38,305 bases of DNA, taken from the NCBI GenBank assembly GCA_031255645.1, contig JAIRSC010000035.1, positions 1 to 38,305 of the forward strand, written 5' to 3'. Below are positions 25,296 through 33,385 of this stretch, one piece after another. A model generated the notes under the pieces. It was given only the letters and a program-made list of their open reading frames with translations, was not told the origin of the DNA and did no database searches. The position numbers and the translations under genes are program-made. This stretch comes from Treponema sp. GTDB lineage: Bacteria; Spirochaetota; Spirochaetia; Treponematales; Breznakiellaceae. Every line of letters starts with the position of its first letter. The stretch's first letter is position 1.

Positions 25296-25348
25296 GCCTG
25301 TCCAAAAACCGTGCGCGCAGCGCACAGTCAATTAGTTTTGGGACAGGC
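25296..25348. repeat. Imperfect palindrome, member of a dispersed repeat family
   Basis: GCCTGTCC (25296-25303) plus AAAAAC pairs with GTTTTG and GGACAGGC (25341-25348); the inside has a tight hairpin GTGCGC/GCGCAC with a 3-nt loop (25311-25325). The 3' half, 25320-25348, matches 31408-31436 at 25 of 29 positions, all four differences being transitions. Confidence 0.7.
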
Positions 25349-25550
25349 TCCAGCAGCATAGACTATGTCCGGGAGTGGGGCTGGACCATCTCTACCCGCT
25401 AAACGGCGTGAACAAACAAAACCGGGATTTAAGGACGAAACAGACAGGCTAGAATCCATTATCAACGGTTCCCCAGGCTGAGGTTTCCGCGCGGTTCCGG
25501 GGGCCGCGGCGCGGGAATTCGCCCGGAAAACCCGGCAGGCCCCCCGGCCT

Positions 25551-25580
25551 CCGCGCCGCAAACGGCGTCCGGCGCGGAGC
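25551..25580. terminator. GC-rich hairpin next to the YjdF-like gene end
   Basis: CTCCGCGCCG (25551-25560) pairs with CGGCGCGGAG (25571-25580), a perfect 10-bp stem with a 10-nt loop. It directly follows the stop codon of the minus-strand gene, so it may end that transcript. Read on the plus strand it is followed by CTCATTTTTTC, a T-tract suited to a plus-strand terminator. Confidence 0.5.
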
Positions 25581-26267
25581 TCATTTTTTCACCGAGGCGC
25601 TTTTTTGCCGTTTCAATAATATGTAGCCGATTACGCTGATCAACAACGCCCCAAGAGTGTCAACAATCAAATCTTTCATGGTATCGACAACGGCGTAATG
25701 TCCTGTCAGGACTGTTCCGTCAGGCAGATTGTACTGCTGCATATTTAAATCCATAACCACATCCATCATAAATTCAACTATTTCCCAGATCGCGCCAAGC
25801 GTAACCGCGAAACAAAACGAAAAAAACGCCATAAACAAATCGCTTAAGGCAAGATTTACTTTTTCGCTTTTGTTGATTATGTCGATTATGCAAAAACCGA
25901 ACGAACTGAGCATGACTCCGCTTAAGGTATGCAAAAGCGTGTCCCAATGAAAAAATTTTTTGTAGTATCCCTGAACTTCTCCCAGAATAATCGCCCCGTA
26001 CAAAAACAGCACAAACAATATATGCATCTCGTTTGAGAAGGTTATTTTAAATCTGTGTTCCAGCGCCGCGGGTAAAAACAAAACGGTTAATCCCAATATA
26101 CATTGAAGCGTTATTTTCGCGTATTCCATTCGGGAGCGATCAAAAAAGGCCATTTTGCCCGCCGTGGAAAAAACGATGCCTCCTGTACCGTAAATAAATG
26201 AAAGAATAAGCATGCCGAAAAGAATCGTGGTCATCAGGGTATGTATTTCGAAGGTTTTCTTTTTCAT
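25581..26267 (-). CDS. Integral membrane protein, YjdF/DUF2238-like
   Basis: A 228-residue protein with about six membrane segments. It carries the pattern FHWDTLLHTLSGVMLSSFGF and LGAIWEIVEFMMD followed by DTMKDLIVDTLGALL, conserved polar and acidic residues in membrane context that recall the YjdF/DUF2238 family, whose function is unknown to me. I chose ATG 26267, where the membrane topology begins and TTGACA-N16-TAAACT lies just upstream; a longer upstream frame reads through the promoter. There is no ribosome binding site. The gene is clearly richer in A+T than its neighbours and flanked by repeats, which suggests acquisition by transfer. Confidence 0.75.
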   Translation of the reverse strand: MKKKTFEIHTLMTTILFGMLILSFIYGTGGIVFSTAGKMAFFDRSRMEYAKITLQCILGLTVLFLPAALEHRFKITFSNEMHILFVLFLYGAIILGEVQGYYKKFFHWDTLLHTLSGVMLSSFGFCIIDIINKSEKVNLALSDLFMAFFSFCFAVTLGAIWEIVEFMMDVVMDLNMQQYNLPDGTVLTGHYAVVDTMKDLIVDTLGALLISVIGYILLKRQKSASVKK

Positions 26268-26275
26268 ATATATAC

Positions 26276-26303
26276 AGTTTAGCGGTTTTTGCGGCCCTGT
26301 CAA
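26276..26303 (-). promoter_or_regulatory. Promoter of the YjdF-like gene
   Basis: A perfect TTGACA (minus strand, 26298-26303) and TAAACT (26276-26281) are 16 bp apart. The -10 box ends 8 nt before the ATG, so the predicted leader is only 1-2 nt. Confidence 0.55.
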
Positions 26304-26498
26304 ACCGTATTTCGCATAACGTTCCGGCCTGCCCCGGGGTTCATTCGCGTTTTGCCGGCCCGGACGGGAGCTTTGCCAGGCAGCGGCCCGGAGCGTCAAA
26401 ATGTTGAAGGACGCCCGTCTTGTCACGGCGGCGGTAAACGGCATAGACTTTACGCGGGTCAGAACGGTAGTTGATTACCGGATCGGCCGTTTTTTTAT

Positions 26499-29060
26499 AT
26501 GCAGGCCGTAAAGCGTTTTAACCAAAAAGTGATTCTCGCCCTTCGCGCGGAGATAGAAGATTCGGGCGGCAACGAGGTTTTTGCCCTGGGCTTTTGCGAC
26601 GGCAAGGGGCTTGTGGACGACATAAAGATTCTCGCCCGGGGAAACGAAGGTTCGGTCCTCGCGATACGGAAATTTTTTGACGAAGGCTTCGCCGGGGAAG
26701 GATCGGAAGAAGAATCCCGTTCCGCCGACGTGTTTATCCACAACCATCCTTCGGGTTTCCTTACGCCCAGCGACAACGATCTTTCCGTTTCGGCCAGGGC
26801 CGCGGAATCCGGCGTAGGCGCGTACATCGTCGATAACGCGGTTTCCCGGGTCTATGTCGTGGCCGAGCCGCTTCGAAAACGGAAGCGGGAACCGCTTGAC
26901 GGGGAAAAACTCTGCGCCGTACTTGAAGAAGGCGGAAAGCTCGCCGCGTCCCTTGCCGTCTACGAACGGCGGGATTCCCAGCTTGCCCTGATCCGGCTTG
27001 TCGCCGGGGCTTTTAACGACGACGGCGTCGCCGCCGCCGAAGCCGGAACCGGGGTAGGGAAGTCCTTTGCCTACCTCCTTCCCGCGATTGAGTTTGCCCT
27101 GGGAAACAACGAGCGTATCGTCGTTTCCACCGCGACCATCACCCTGCAACAGCAGCTTTTTGAAAAAGACATCCCCCTTGTCGCGGGGAGCCTTGGCAAA
27201 AAGGTAAAGGCGGTTCTCGTAAAGGGCCGGGGGAATTACCTGTGCCGCCGCCGGCTTTCGGAAACCCTAATCGAACCCCCCCTGGACGATCTTGAATACG
27301 ACGAGCTTCGTTCCATTACCGCCTGGGCCGAAACAAGCGAAAGCGGCAGCCGTTCGGAATTGAGCTTTCTTCCCCGGGAAGGCGTCTGGTCGCGGATATG
27401 TTCGGAGGCGGATACCTGCATGGGGATGCGCTGTCCTGAACGGGAACGCTGCTTTTTTCTGCGCCTCCGCCGGGAATGCGCCGACGCCCGTATTCTCGTG
27501 GTAAACCATCACCTGCTTTTTGCCGACCTTGCCGCCCGCTACGAAGGCGCCGGCTATGAAAACGCCGTCGTGCTGCCCCCCTATACGCGGGTCATTGTGG
27601 ACGAGGCCCACAACATTGAAAGCGCCGCCACCTCGTTTTTTTCGCGGGAATGGAGCCGGCTTGGGGTGGGCCGCGCCCTCGGCCGGCTTTACCGGAAACG
27701 GCGGAACCGGGAATCGGGGCTTCTCCCGAGGCTTGCCGATTTGACGCCTTTGCCAAAGCCGGGCGGCGGAACGGCCGGTCTTGACAGGAAGATCCCGGAG
27801 GCCCTCGCGCGGGTTCGGGAACTGGCGGAACAGGCCGACGAGACGGCTCTTTCCATCTGCGCCGAAGACGGCGTATACCGCTTCGCGCCCGGCAAAGCCG
27901 AAGCCGCCGAGGCGCTGCTCTTCCCGGTTTTGCTGGAATTGCGGCAGGCCATAGCCCTTCTTGCCGGAAAGGTCAGGGACATGGTTGGCGCGGCGGAAGC
28001 GGCGCACGGCGAAGAGCCGGCGGGGAGCGGCGGCGAAACCCGGGAAGAGCCGGTGCTGTGGGAAGTAAAAGCCGTCGTCCGGCGGCTTGAGGCCGTGGGG
28101 GCCGTCTGCGCTTCGTTTCTTGAATACCGCGAAAACCCCTCCGAGGTGTTCTGGATTGAAAAGCAGGGCGGGAAGGACGGCCCGGCGGAAGGGCGGTTCC
28201 AGTCAAACCGCTGGGCCGTTTTCAGCGCGACTCCGGTCGATGTGGCGCCCCTGCTGAGCGACGCGCTTTTCGAGGCCAACAAAACCGTCGTCTGTCTTTC
28301 GGCGACTCTTACCATTCCCGGCGCTTCCGGCGCCGCTTCTTTCGCGTACTGGGCGGGCCGCTGCGGGGCCGCCCTTGGCAAACGGGAACCGGTAACCGGG
28401 GTTTTCCCGTCGCCGTTTCCCTACGCGAAGCGGACCCTCCTTGCCGCGCCCCGGGACGCCCCGTCTCCGGAACTGCCCGGGTATCAGGACTTTATCAACC
28501 GCGCCGCGCTTGGTCTTGCCGGGGTTTCAGGCGGCTCGGCGCTTATCCTTTTTACCTCGTTTAAATCCCTGCAAAGCGCCTATCAGACTTCCGCGCCGGC
28601 GCTGGAAGCCCAGGGGATACGCTGCCTGAAGCAGGGCGACGACGACAGGAGCAGGCTTCTCGCCGAATTTCTGGCGGATACCGGCAGCGTACTTTTTGCC
28701 ACGGATTCTTTCTGGGAGGGCGTGGACGCTCCGGGCGACACCCTGCGGCTGGTTATCCTGTGCCGGCTGCCCTTCAGGACGCCGAAGGATCCGGTGTTCG
28801 AAGCCCGGCGGGAGCGTCTTGAGCGGAACGGGGCCAGCGCCTTTATGGAGCTTGCCCTTCCCGACGCGGTGATGAAGTTCAAACAGGGTTTCGGCCGCCT
28901 TATGCGCCGTTCAAGCGATCACGGCGCGGTGGTCGTACTCGACAGCCGCATACTCCGCAAATTCTACGGCCGGGCCTTTTTGGCCGCCCTGCCGGAAACA
29001 AGGACGAGCTTCAGGGAATACGATTCCGTGCTTCGCGATCTGGAAGATTTTCTGTTCTAG
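26499..29060 (+). CDS. RadC-like JAMM domain fused to DinG-type helicase
   Basis: An 853-residue protein. Residues 1 to about 125 form a JAB/MPN domain with a complete zinc site: Glu26, then IHNHPSGFLTPSDND giving His81, His83, Ser91 and Asp94, the same layout as RadC proteins. Residues about 150-853 are a DinG/XPD superfamily 2 helicase: AEAGTGVGKS (Lys188), four cysteines for a 4Fe-4S cluster at about 249, 307, 312 and 318 (C-x4-C-x5-C as in DinG), VIVDEAH (368-371), FATDSFWEGVD and QGFGRLMRR. DinG unwinds 5' to 3' and resolves R-loops and stalled forks. The JAMM part may be a peptidase or only structural. Start ATG 26499 has no clear ribosome binding site. Confidence 0.9.
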   Translation: MQAVKRFNQKVILALRAEIEDSGGNEVFALGFCDGKGLVDDIKILARGNEGSVLAIRKFFDEGFAGEGSEEESRSADVFIHNHPSGFLTPSDNDLSVSARAAESGVGAYIVDNAVSRVYVVAEPLRKRKREPLDGEKLCAVLEEGGKLAASLAVYERRDSQLALIRLVAGAFNDDGVAAAEAGTGVGKSFAYLLPAIEFALGNNERIVVSTATITLQQQLFEKDIPLVAGSLGKKVKAVLVKGRGNYLCRRRLSETLIEPPLDDLEYDELRSITAWAETSESGSRSELSFLPREGVWSRICSEADTCMGMRCPERERCFFLRLRRECADARILVVNHHLLFADLAARYEGAGYENAVVLPPYTRVIVDEAHNIESAATSFFSREWSRLGVGRALGRLYRKRRNRESGLLPRLADLTPLPKPGGGTAGLDRKIPEALARVRELAEQADETALSICAEDGVYRFAPGKAEAAEALLFPVLLELRQAIALLAGKVRDMVGAAEAAHGEEPAGSGGETREEPVLWEVKAVVRRLEAVGAVCASFLEYRENPSEVFWIEKQGGKDGPAEGRFQSNRWAVFSATPVDVAPLLSDALFEANKTVVCLSATLTIPGASGAASFAYWAGRCGAALGKREPVTGVFPSPFPYAKRTLLAAPRDAPSPELPGYQDFINRAALGLAGVSGGSALILFTSFKSLQSAYQTSAPALEAQGIRCLKQGDDDRSRLLAEFLADTGSVLFATDSFWEGVDAPGDTLRLVILCRLPFRTPKDPVFEARRERLERNGASAFMELALPDAVMKFKQGFGRLMRRSSDHGAVVVLDSRILRKFYGRAFLAALPETRTSFREYDSVLRDLEDFLF

Positions 29061-29094
29061 GGTTCTGACAAAATCAAATAACCTAATGCCGGCA

Positions 29095-29250
29095 AAACCC
29101 ACGTCGCTTATTATCGAGGCAGGCACACGAAAAAGTTTGGGGGCCTGTCCGCGAAAACCTGCCCCGGAACAAGTTCGGGTCAGTTTTTGCGGCCACCCCG
29201 CGCTACTTTTTCGTGGGTGTGCCTACCGGAATCCCGGCGACGTGGCTTTT
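29095..29250. repeat. Long imperfect palindrome
   Basis: Nested complementary blocks run from outside to centre: CCACGTCG (29099-29106) / CGACGTGG (29238-29245); AGGCACACGAAAAAG (29121-29135) / 29206-29224 with a 4-nt insertion; CCGCGAAAACCTG (29149-29161) / CAGTTTTTGCGG (29181-29192); and a central CCCCGGAAC-AA-GTTCGGG. Part of the left arm (29103-29125) is repeated in reverse at 294-316. It follows the JAMM-DinG gene by about 35 bp. Confidence 0.75.
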
Positions 29251-29260
29251 ACTGACGACA

Positions 29261-29366
29261 GGGGGACGCCTTTGCATCATGGACTGCGAAATAGCACAGC
29301 GCCCGTTATATTCTCCGGGCGCTGTGTGTTAACCCACTGCCCATAGTGCTTGCAAAGGCGTCCACC
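29261..29366. repeat. Second nested palindrome, shared terminator for convergent genes
   Basis: Outer arms GGACGCCTTTGCA (29264-29276) / TGCAAAGGCGTCC (29351-29363) are a perfect 13-bp match. Inner arms CACAGCGCCCG (29295-29305) / CGGGCGCTGTG (29316-29326) are a perfect 11-bp match with a 10-nt loop. It ends a few bases from the stop of the hydantoinase-like gene and can serve both convergent transcripts. Inner-arm sequence recurs at 273-287 and, in part, at 35081-35107. Confidence 0.75.
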
Positions 29367-29369
29367 CGT

Positions 29370-31361
29370 TCAAAACACGGGCGCCGCGACAGCATGACCG
29401 GTTACCGTGGTTCCCAGATACAAAAGAGCGCCCCGGGTCTCCGCGTTGGATGTATCCACCTCGCAGCTTAGGGCGATCTCTCCGCCGGCGCCCCGTTTAA
29501 CCGCCTCCGCGTAGGCGCCGGCCCTGGCCTCGGCGGCGGCAAAGTCTTCCGCCTCCGCCAGGGTTTTGAAGACACGGTTCCCGCTGAACCCAAAAACCGT
29601 ATACGAATCGAGCCCGCTGAAGCTGTAGTTGGGACGAACCTTCACCGGGTAGGAAACATAGATCTTGCCGACCACCGCTCCAAGGGCGTTGGCCACCTCG
29701 AAATGTTCGGGGATAACGGCCCTGGTCCCCAGGAGTTTCGCCACGTCCGCCAAAAATATACGGACAGGCGCGCCGATACCCACCAGCGCGAAATCCGTTT
29801 TATAAGCCAGGGATACGATACCCCCGGCGGGTTCGTAGCCTTGCAGGATAAACCGCTCCATGTCCCCGCCCATCTCCCTATACCGCCTGTCCTGGTTTTC
29901 AAGGAGGAGCTTTACAATGTTGAGGTAGAGTTTCCGTTTAACCTCGTCGTAGATCCTGTCGCAGAGATCTTCCACGGATATGCCCAGGTTATACGCCGCA
30001 TAGCGCGCTCCCAGAAGGGCGGCTTCCCCGGAGTACGCGGAAAAATCACCCCTGATATGCATAATATCCGTTGGCGTAAGGCCGCAGATCTGCACCACCC
30101 CCTCCCTGACGAGCCGGGAAACCCGGAGGTTGTAGATATCCGTAGCGGCGGCGGCCGCGGCGTCCCGAAGTATCAACGGCCCCTTTCGCAGGGCTTCGCA
30201 AAACCGCTTTTCCCGCTCCGTGTAGCGTTCCTCGTCTCCAATATCCCGGACAAGCAGATAATGTTCGTGCAGATACAGATCGTGGGGAACCGGGCTGTCC
30301 ATCAGCTTTCGCAGGCCGGCGACAACGGAGGGATACGCCGCCCCCGCCACACAGAGGGGAACGACCCGGTAATCTTCCAGAACGATCCGGGTCTCGTTGT
30401 AATGGACCGCGCTGTCTCCGCCCAGGCCGAAGGTCTTGATAGAGAAGCCCTGAACGAAGGTCCGCCATTTGCCGACGCTGACGCCCTCTTCCGCTTTAAC
30501 CGGGACGGCGTCCTTTACCAGGGCCATATCGGTGGTGGTTCCGCCCATGTCTATGATCACGCAGTTTGGCGTTTTTGAAAGCCAGATTCCCCCGGCAATG
30601 CTGGCCGCCGGACCGCAGAGCAGGGTTTCTACCGGCCGCAGGGCGGCGAATTCTTCCGACATAAGGGTCCCGTCGCTGCGGACAATCACCACCGCGGCCT
30701 TTATATCCCGCTCCGCCATGGCTTTTTTTATGGCGTCCAGAAATTCCCCAATCACCGGAAAAAGCTGCGCGTTTATAAGGACGCCCGACGCCCGCTGGAG
30801 GCAGTTAAGCCCGGAGAAAAGCTCGTGGCCGCAGACCACCGGTATATCGTAGACGCGCTGAAACAGTTCCTTTGCCTTTTTTTCCAGGACCGCGTTGTTT
30901 TTCATGGCGTATATTTCCAGAATCCCCGCGCCGTCCAGATGATCAAACCGCGCTTTTATGCCGGCCTTATAAAGCTCCCAGTCGGGTTCCCGTTCAATCT
31001 CCCCCGAAAACGCGGCGTAGCTCTCCTGTATGTAGATATCTTCCGCCGGCGGAAGCCCGTACTTCCCGCCAAACTCGTTGATAACCTTTTCATCTCCCCC
31101 CAGGAAGACGAGTTTGGCCCGGCCTCCCTTGCCCTCGATACAGGCGTTGGTGGCCAGGGTTGTGGAAAGGGCGATTAGTTCCGCCGATCCAAGGAGTTCC
31201 GGGGGAAGTTTGTCCAGGGCTTCCAGAATACCGAGGGATAAATCCTGTCTGGTGGTAAGGGCTTTGGCGGCGCCGAGGATCTTTTGTTCCTCAAAGTCGT
31301 AAATTACCGCGTCGGTATACGTCCCGCCGGTATCGACGCCGATTCCTGTTCCGCGGCCCAT
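29370..31361 (-). CDS. Hydantoinase A / oxoprolinase family protein
   Basis: A 663-residue protein of the HyuA family, ATP-dependent amidohydrolase subunits with an actin-like ATPase fold. The phosphate motifs GVDTGGTYTDAVIYD at the N-terminus and CVIIDMGGTTTDMALV at about residue 270 are clear, along with LSTTLATNA and LCGPAASIAGG. The partner HyuB subunit is not in the window, so it either acts alone, with a distant partner, or has a different substrate. The ATG at 31361 lacks a ribosome binding site; TGGACA-N17-TATAGT ends 5 nt before it. It stands as a single-gene unit between repeat-containing intergenic regions. Confidence 0.88.
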   Translation of the reverse strand: MGRGTGIGVDTGGTYTDAVIYDFEEQKILGAAKALTTRQDLSLGILEALDKLPPELLGSAELIALSTTLATNACIEGKGGRAKLVFLGGDEKVINEFGGKYGLPPAEDIYIQESYAAFSGEIEREPDWELYKAGIKARFDHLDGAGILEIYAMKNNAVLEKKAKELFQRVYDIPVVCGHELFSGLNCLQRASGVLINAQLFPVIGEFLDAIKKAMAERDIKAAVVIVRSDGTLMSEEFAALRPVETLLCGPAASIAGGIWLSKTPNCVIIDMGGTTTDMALVKDAVPVKAEEGVSVGKWRTFVQGFSIKTFGLGGDSAVHYNETRIVLEDYRVVPLCVAGAAYPSVVAGLRKLMDSPVPHDLYLHEHYLLVRDIGDEERYTEREKRFCEALRKGPLILRDAAAAAATDIYNLRVSRLVREGVVQICGLTPTDIMHIRGDFSAYSGEAALLGARYAAYNLGISVEDLCDRIYDEVKRKLYLNIVKLLLENQDRRYREMGGDMERFILQGYEPAGGIVSLAYKTDFALVGIGAPVRIFLADVAKLLGTRAVIPEHFEVANALGAVVGKIYVSYPVKVRPNYSFSGLDSYTVFGFSGNRVFKTLAEAEDFAAAEARAGAYAEAVKRGAGGEIALSCEVDTSNAETRGALLYLGTTVTGHAVAAPVF

Positions 31362-31366
31362 GGCTA

Positions 31367-31395
31367 ACTATAGTCCCCGTATTATACAATGTCCA
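31367..31395 (-). promoter_or_regulatory. Promoter of the hydantoinase-like gene
   Basis: On the minus strand, TGGACA (31390-31395) and TATAGT (31367-31372) are 17 bp apart. The -10 box ends 5 nt before the ATG. A TATAAT-like stretch (31380-31385) lies between them and is an alternative -10 box. Confidence 0.4.
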
Positions 31396-31407
31396 CACCG
31401 CGCCCCG

Positions 31408-31436
31408 CGCACAGTCAATCGGTTTTGGAACGGGCC
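31408..31436. repeat. Degraded copy of the dispersed repeat at 25320-25348
   Basis: Twenty-nine bases, 25 identical, with four transition differences. It lies between the divergent hydantoinase-like and patatin genes. The left half of the palindrome seen at 25296 is not preserved here. Confidence 0.65.
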
Positions 31437-31482
31437 CGGCATCCTTCTCTTTTGCCCTTGTTCCGTATATACTCTTAGTATA

Positions 31483-32418
31483 ATGAAAATAAATCGTAAC
31501 CTAAAATACGCGCTGGTACTTTCGGGCGGCGGAGCGCGGGGCCTTGTGCATATCGGGGCGCTTTCCGCCCTGGAAAAAGAGGGATATCCGCTTCCCTCGC
31601 TTGTCGTGGGCTGTTCGATGGGGGCCATCATCGGCGGTCTTTACGCCGCCGGAGAGAACATGGACTATATAAAACAATTCGTGCTTGAAGAACTCGACGT
31701 GTCCGACTTTATGGAAGGCCCCGGATTCAAGATCAACGGGCCGCTTGGAAAGTTCCTGCTTACCGGGCAGTTTATCGGGAATTTCGCCGTTAAGCCGGGC
31801 ATCGATCCCGGCGACAAGGTCCTGCGCCTGATCGAAAAATTTGTCGGGGACAAGCGTATCGAGGATTGTTCGATTCCCTTTATATGCAACGCCGTCGATC
31901 TTGTTTCGGGCCGGGAAGTAAAGCTCGATTCGGGCCCGCTTGCCAGGGCCATACGGGCGTCGATGTCTTTCCCCGCTTTTTTCGAGCCGGTCGCGGAGGA
32001 CGGCCGGTATCTGGTGGACGGCGGCGTCGCGAACAACGTGCCTGTCGGAATGGCCCGGGAGGCCGGCAGGGCTCTGGGAATCTCCCGGATTCTGGCTGTC
32101 AACACCGAAGGGAAATGGCAGGAAGAGTCCGTCTATAAAACCGGCGTTAACGTTGTACTGCGCTGCTTTGACATGCTGACCCGCGCCGTCGAAGTCCATC
32201 AGCCCCGGGCCGATCTGGAAATCCGGGCCGCGGACAGTACCAGCGTGTTTGACTTTGACCGGAAAAGGGAATTGATCGCCCTTGGAGAGGCGGCGGTACA
32301 GCAAAGCGCCGGGGAGCTTCGCGGCTTTTTCGGTTCAGGCCTGTTTGCCCGCCGTATCCGAAAAACGAAAAAAACCTGCGGTATTTGCATCGAGAGGAAA
32401 TATGCGGAGGCTGGCTAG
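31483..32418 (+). CDS. Patatin-like phospholipase
   Basis: A 311-residue predicted lipid acyl hydrolase. The oxyanion-hole motif [14 protein letters not shown], the nucleophile elbow GCSMG (Ser at about 46) and the catalytic aspartate in [11 protein letters not shown] make a complete Ser-Asp dyad. There is no signal peptide, so it should act in the cytoplasm or at the inner membrane surface, on phospholipids or related esters; it resembles the RssA-type subgroup. ATG 31483 starts the conserved fold; the frame is open upstream but unconserved, and no ribosome binding site is seen. Its last 17 bp overlap cysE. Confidence 0.92.
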   Translation: MKINRNLKYALVLSGGGARGLVHIGALSALEKEGYPLPSLVVGCSMGAIIGGLYAAGENMDYIKQFVLEELDVSDFMEGPGFKINGPLGKFLLTGQFIGNFAVKPGIDPGDKVLRLIEKFVGDKRIEDCSIPFICNAVDLVSGREVKLDSGPLARAIRASMSFPAFFEPVAEDGRYLVDGGVANNVPVGMAREAGRALGISRILAVNTEGKWQEESVYKTGVNVVLRCFDMLTRAVEVHQPRADLEIRAADSTSVFDFDRKRELIALGEAAVQQSAGELRGFFGSGLFARRIRKTKKTCGICIERKYAEAG

Positions 32419-33319
32419 AAACGTTGAGATCCTCGTAGAATCCTACAACACATACGGTTTTGTAAACCCCGCCGGAGAGGCGAACCTTCCTTCGCGGAAA
32501 AGCGTGGAAGCCATACTCCGGGAACTCGGCGAGCTTATGTTTCCGGGTTTTGGGGAAATGGAAGAACTGGACAAAAGCAGCCTGGCCCTGGTCGCCACGG
32601 AACGGGCGAACAGGGCCGCGAGAAATCTTGTCCGGGAGGTGGAAAAGAGCGTCGCCTTCGCGATCCGCAAAGACCGGAACGGCGATTTGAAGGACTGGAA
32701 AGGCTGCCACGCGGCGGCCTCTCTTTTGGTCGACGATTTTTTTGACGAACTGCCCGCGATAAGGGAGCTTCTTAGATTCGACGTGGAGGCGGCGTTCAAC
32801 GGCGATCCCGCCGCAAAAAGTACCGAAGAGGTTATTCTCTCGTATCCGGGACTGGAAGCGATTATGGTTCACAGGCTGGCCCATTTTTTCTGGGCGAGGG
32901 AAGTTCCCCTGATTCCCCGGATTATGAGCGAGCTTGTCCACAGTAAAACCGGCATAGACATACATCCCGGCGCGAAAATCGGCGAATCGTTTTTTATCGA
33001 CCACGGGACGGGGGTCGTTATTGGGGAAACCTGCGTTATCGGGAACAGGGTCAAACTGTACCAGGGCGTTACCCTGGGCGCCCTTTCCGTGCGGAAAGAA
33101 GACGTGGCAAAAAAGCGCCATCCGACAATCGAAGACAACGTTACCATTTATTCCGGCGCGACGATTCTCGGCGGCGATACCGTTATCGGCGGGGATTCGA
33201 TTATCGGGGGCAACGTGTGGATTACCGAATCCGTTCCCCCCGGAAGCAGGGTCTACCTTCACGGCCGGGATCAGGTTGTGGAAGATGCACAATTCGCTTC
33301 GCGAAACTCCGCGCCTTAG
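32402..33319 (+). CDS. cysE: Serine O-acetyltransferase
   Basis: A 305-residue enzyme that acetylates L-serine with acetyl-CoA, the first step of cysteine synthesis. The N-terminal helical domain (about 1-165) includes [18 protein letters not shown]; the C-terminal left-handed beta-helix of hexapeptide repeats carries [25 protein letters not shown] and [12 protein letters not shown] with the catalytic His. The length and N-terminal LMFPG region match the EpsC-type group. ATG 32402 follows GAGGAAAT and overlaps the patatin gene by 17 bp, so the two are translationally coupled despite no obvious metabolic link. Confidence 0.93.
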   Translation: MRRLARNVEILVESYNTYGFVNPAGEANLPSRKSVEAILRELGELMFPGFGEMEELDKSSLALVATERANRAARNLVREVEKSVAFAIRKDRNGDLKDWKGCHAAASLLVDDFFDELPAIRELLRFDVEAAFNGDPAAKSTEEVILSYPGLEAIMVHRLAHFFWAREVPLIPRIMSELVHSKTGIDIHPGAKIGESFFIDHGTGVVIGETCVIGNRVKLYQGVTLGALSVRKEDVAKKRHPTIEDNVTIYSGATILGGDTVIGGDSIIGGNVWITESVPPGSRVYLHGRDQVVEDAQFASRNSAP

Positions 33320-33385
33320 TTCCGTCGACCGGTAAAGGCGGCGGATCCTTTGCAAAATAACGGAAATTATGATAGAACTCCGTAT

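Larger units (their letters stand above)
25250..25580. other. Intergenic region with hairpins
   Basis: No gene is seen. It holds a long hairpin at 25296-25348, GC-rich self-complementary sequence at about 25480-25535, and a strong hairpin at 25551-25580. The remainder shows nothing I can name. Confidence 0.6.

Noticed and set aside
28911-29126. Small minus-strand protein at the end of the helicase gene
   Set aside because: It overlaps the conserved helicase C-terminus and the palindrome; its similarity to a frame near 209-427 comes from the shared 23-bp repeat, not from a conserved protein.
29095-29366. Insertion sequence or transposase remnant
   Set aside because: Inverted repeats are present but no transposase-like frame or target duplication is visible.
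31479-31484. TATAAT overlapping the patatin start as its -10 box
   Set aside because: It would place the mRNA start inside the gene; TATACT at 31468-31473 fits better, though its -35 box is weak.
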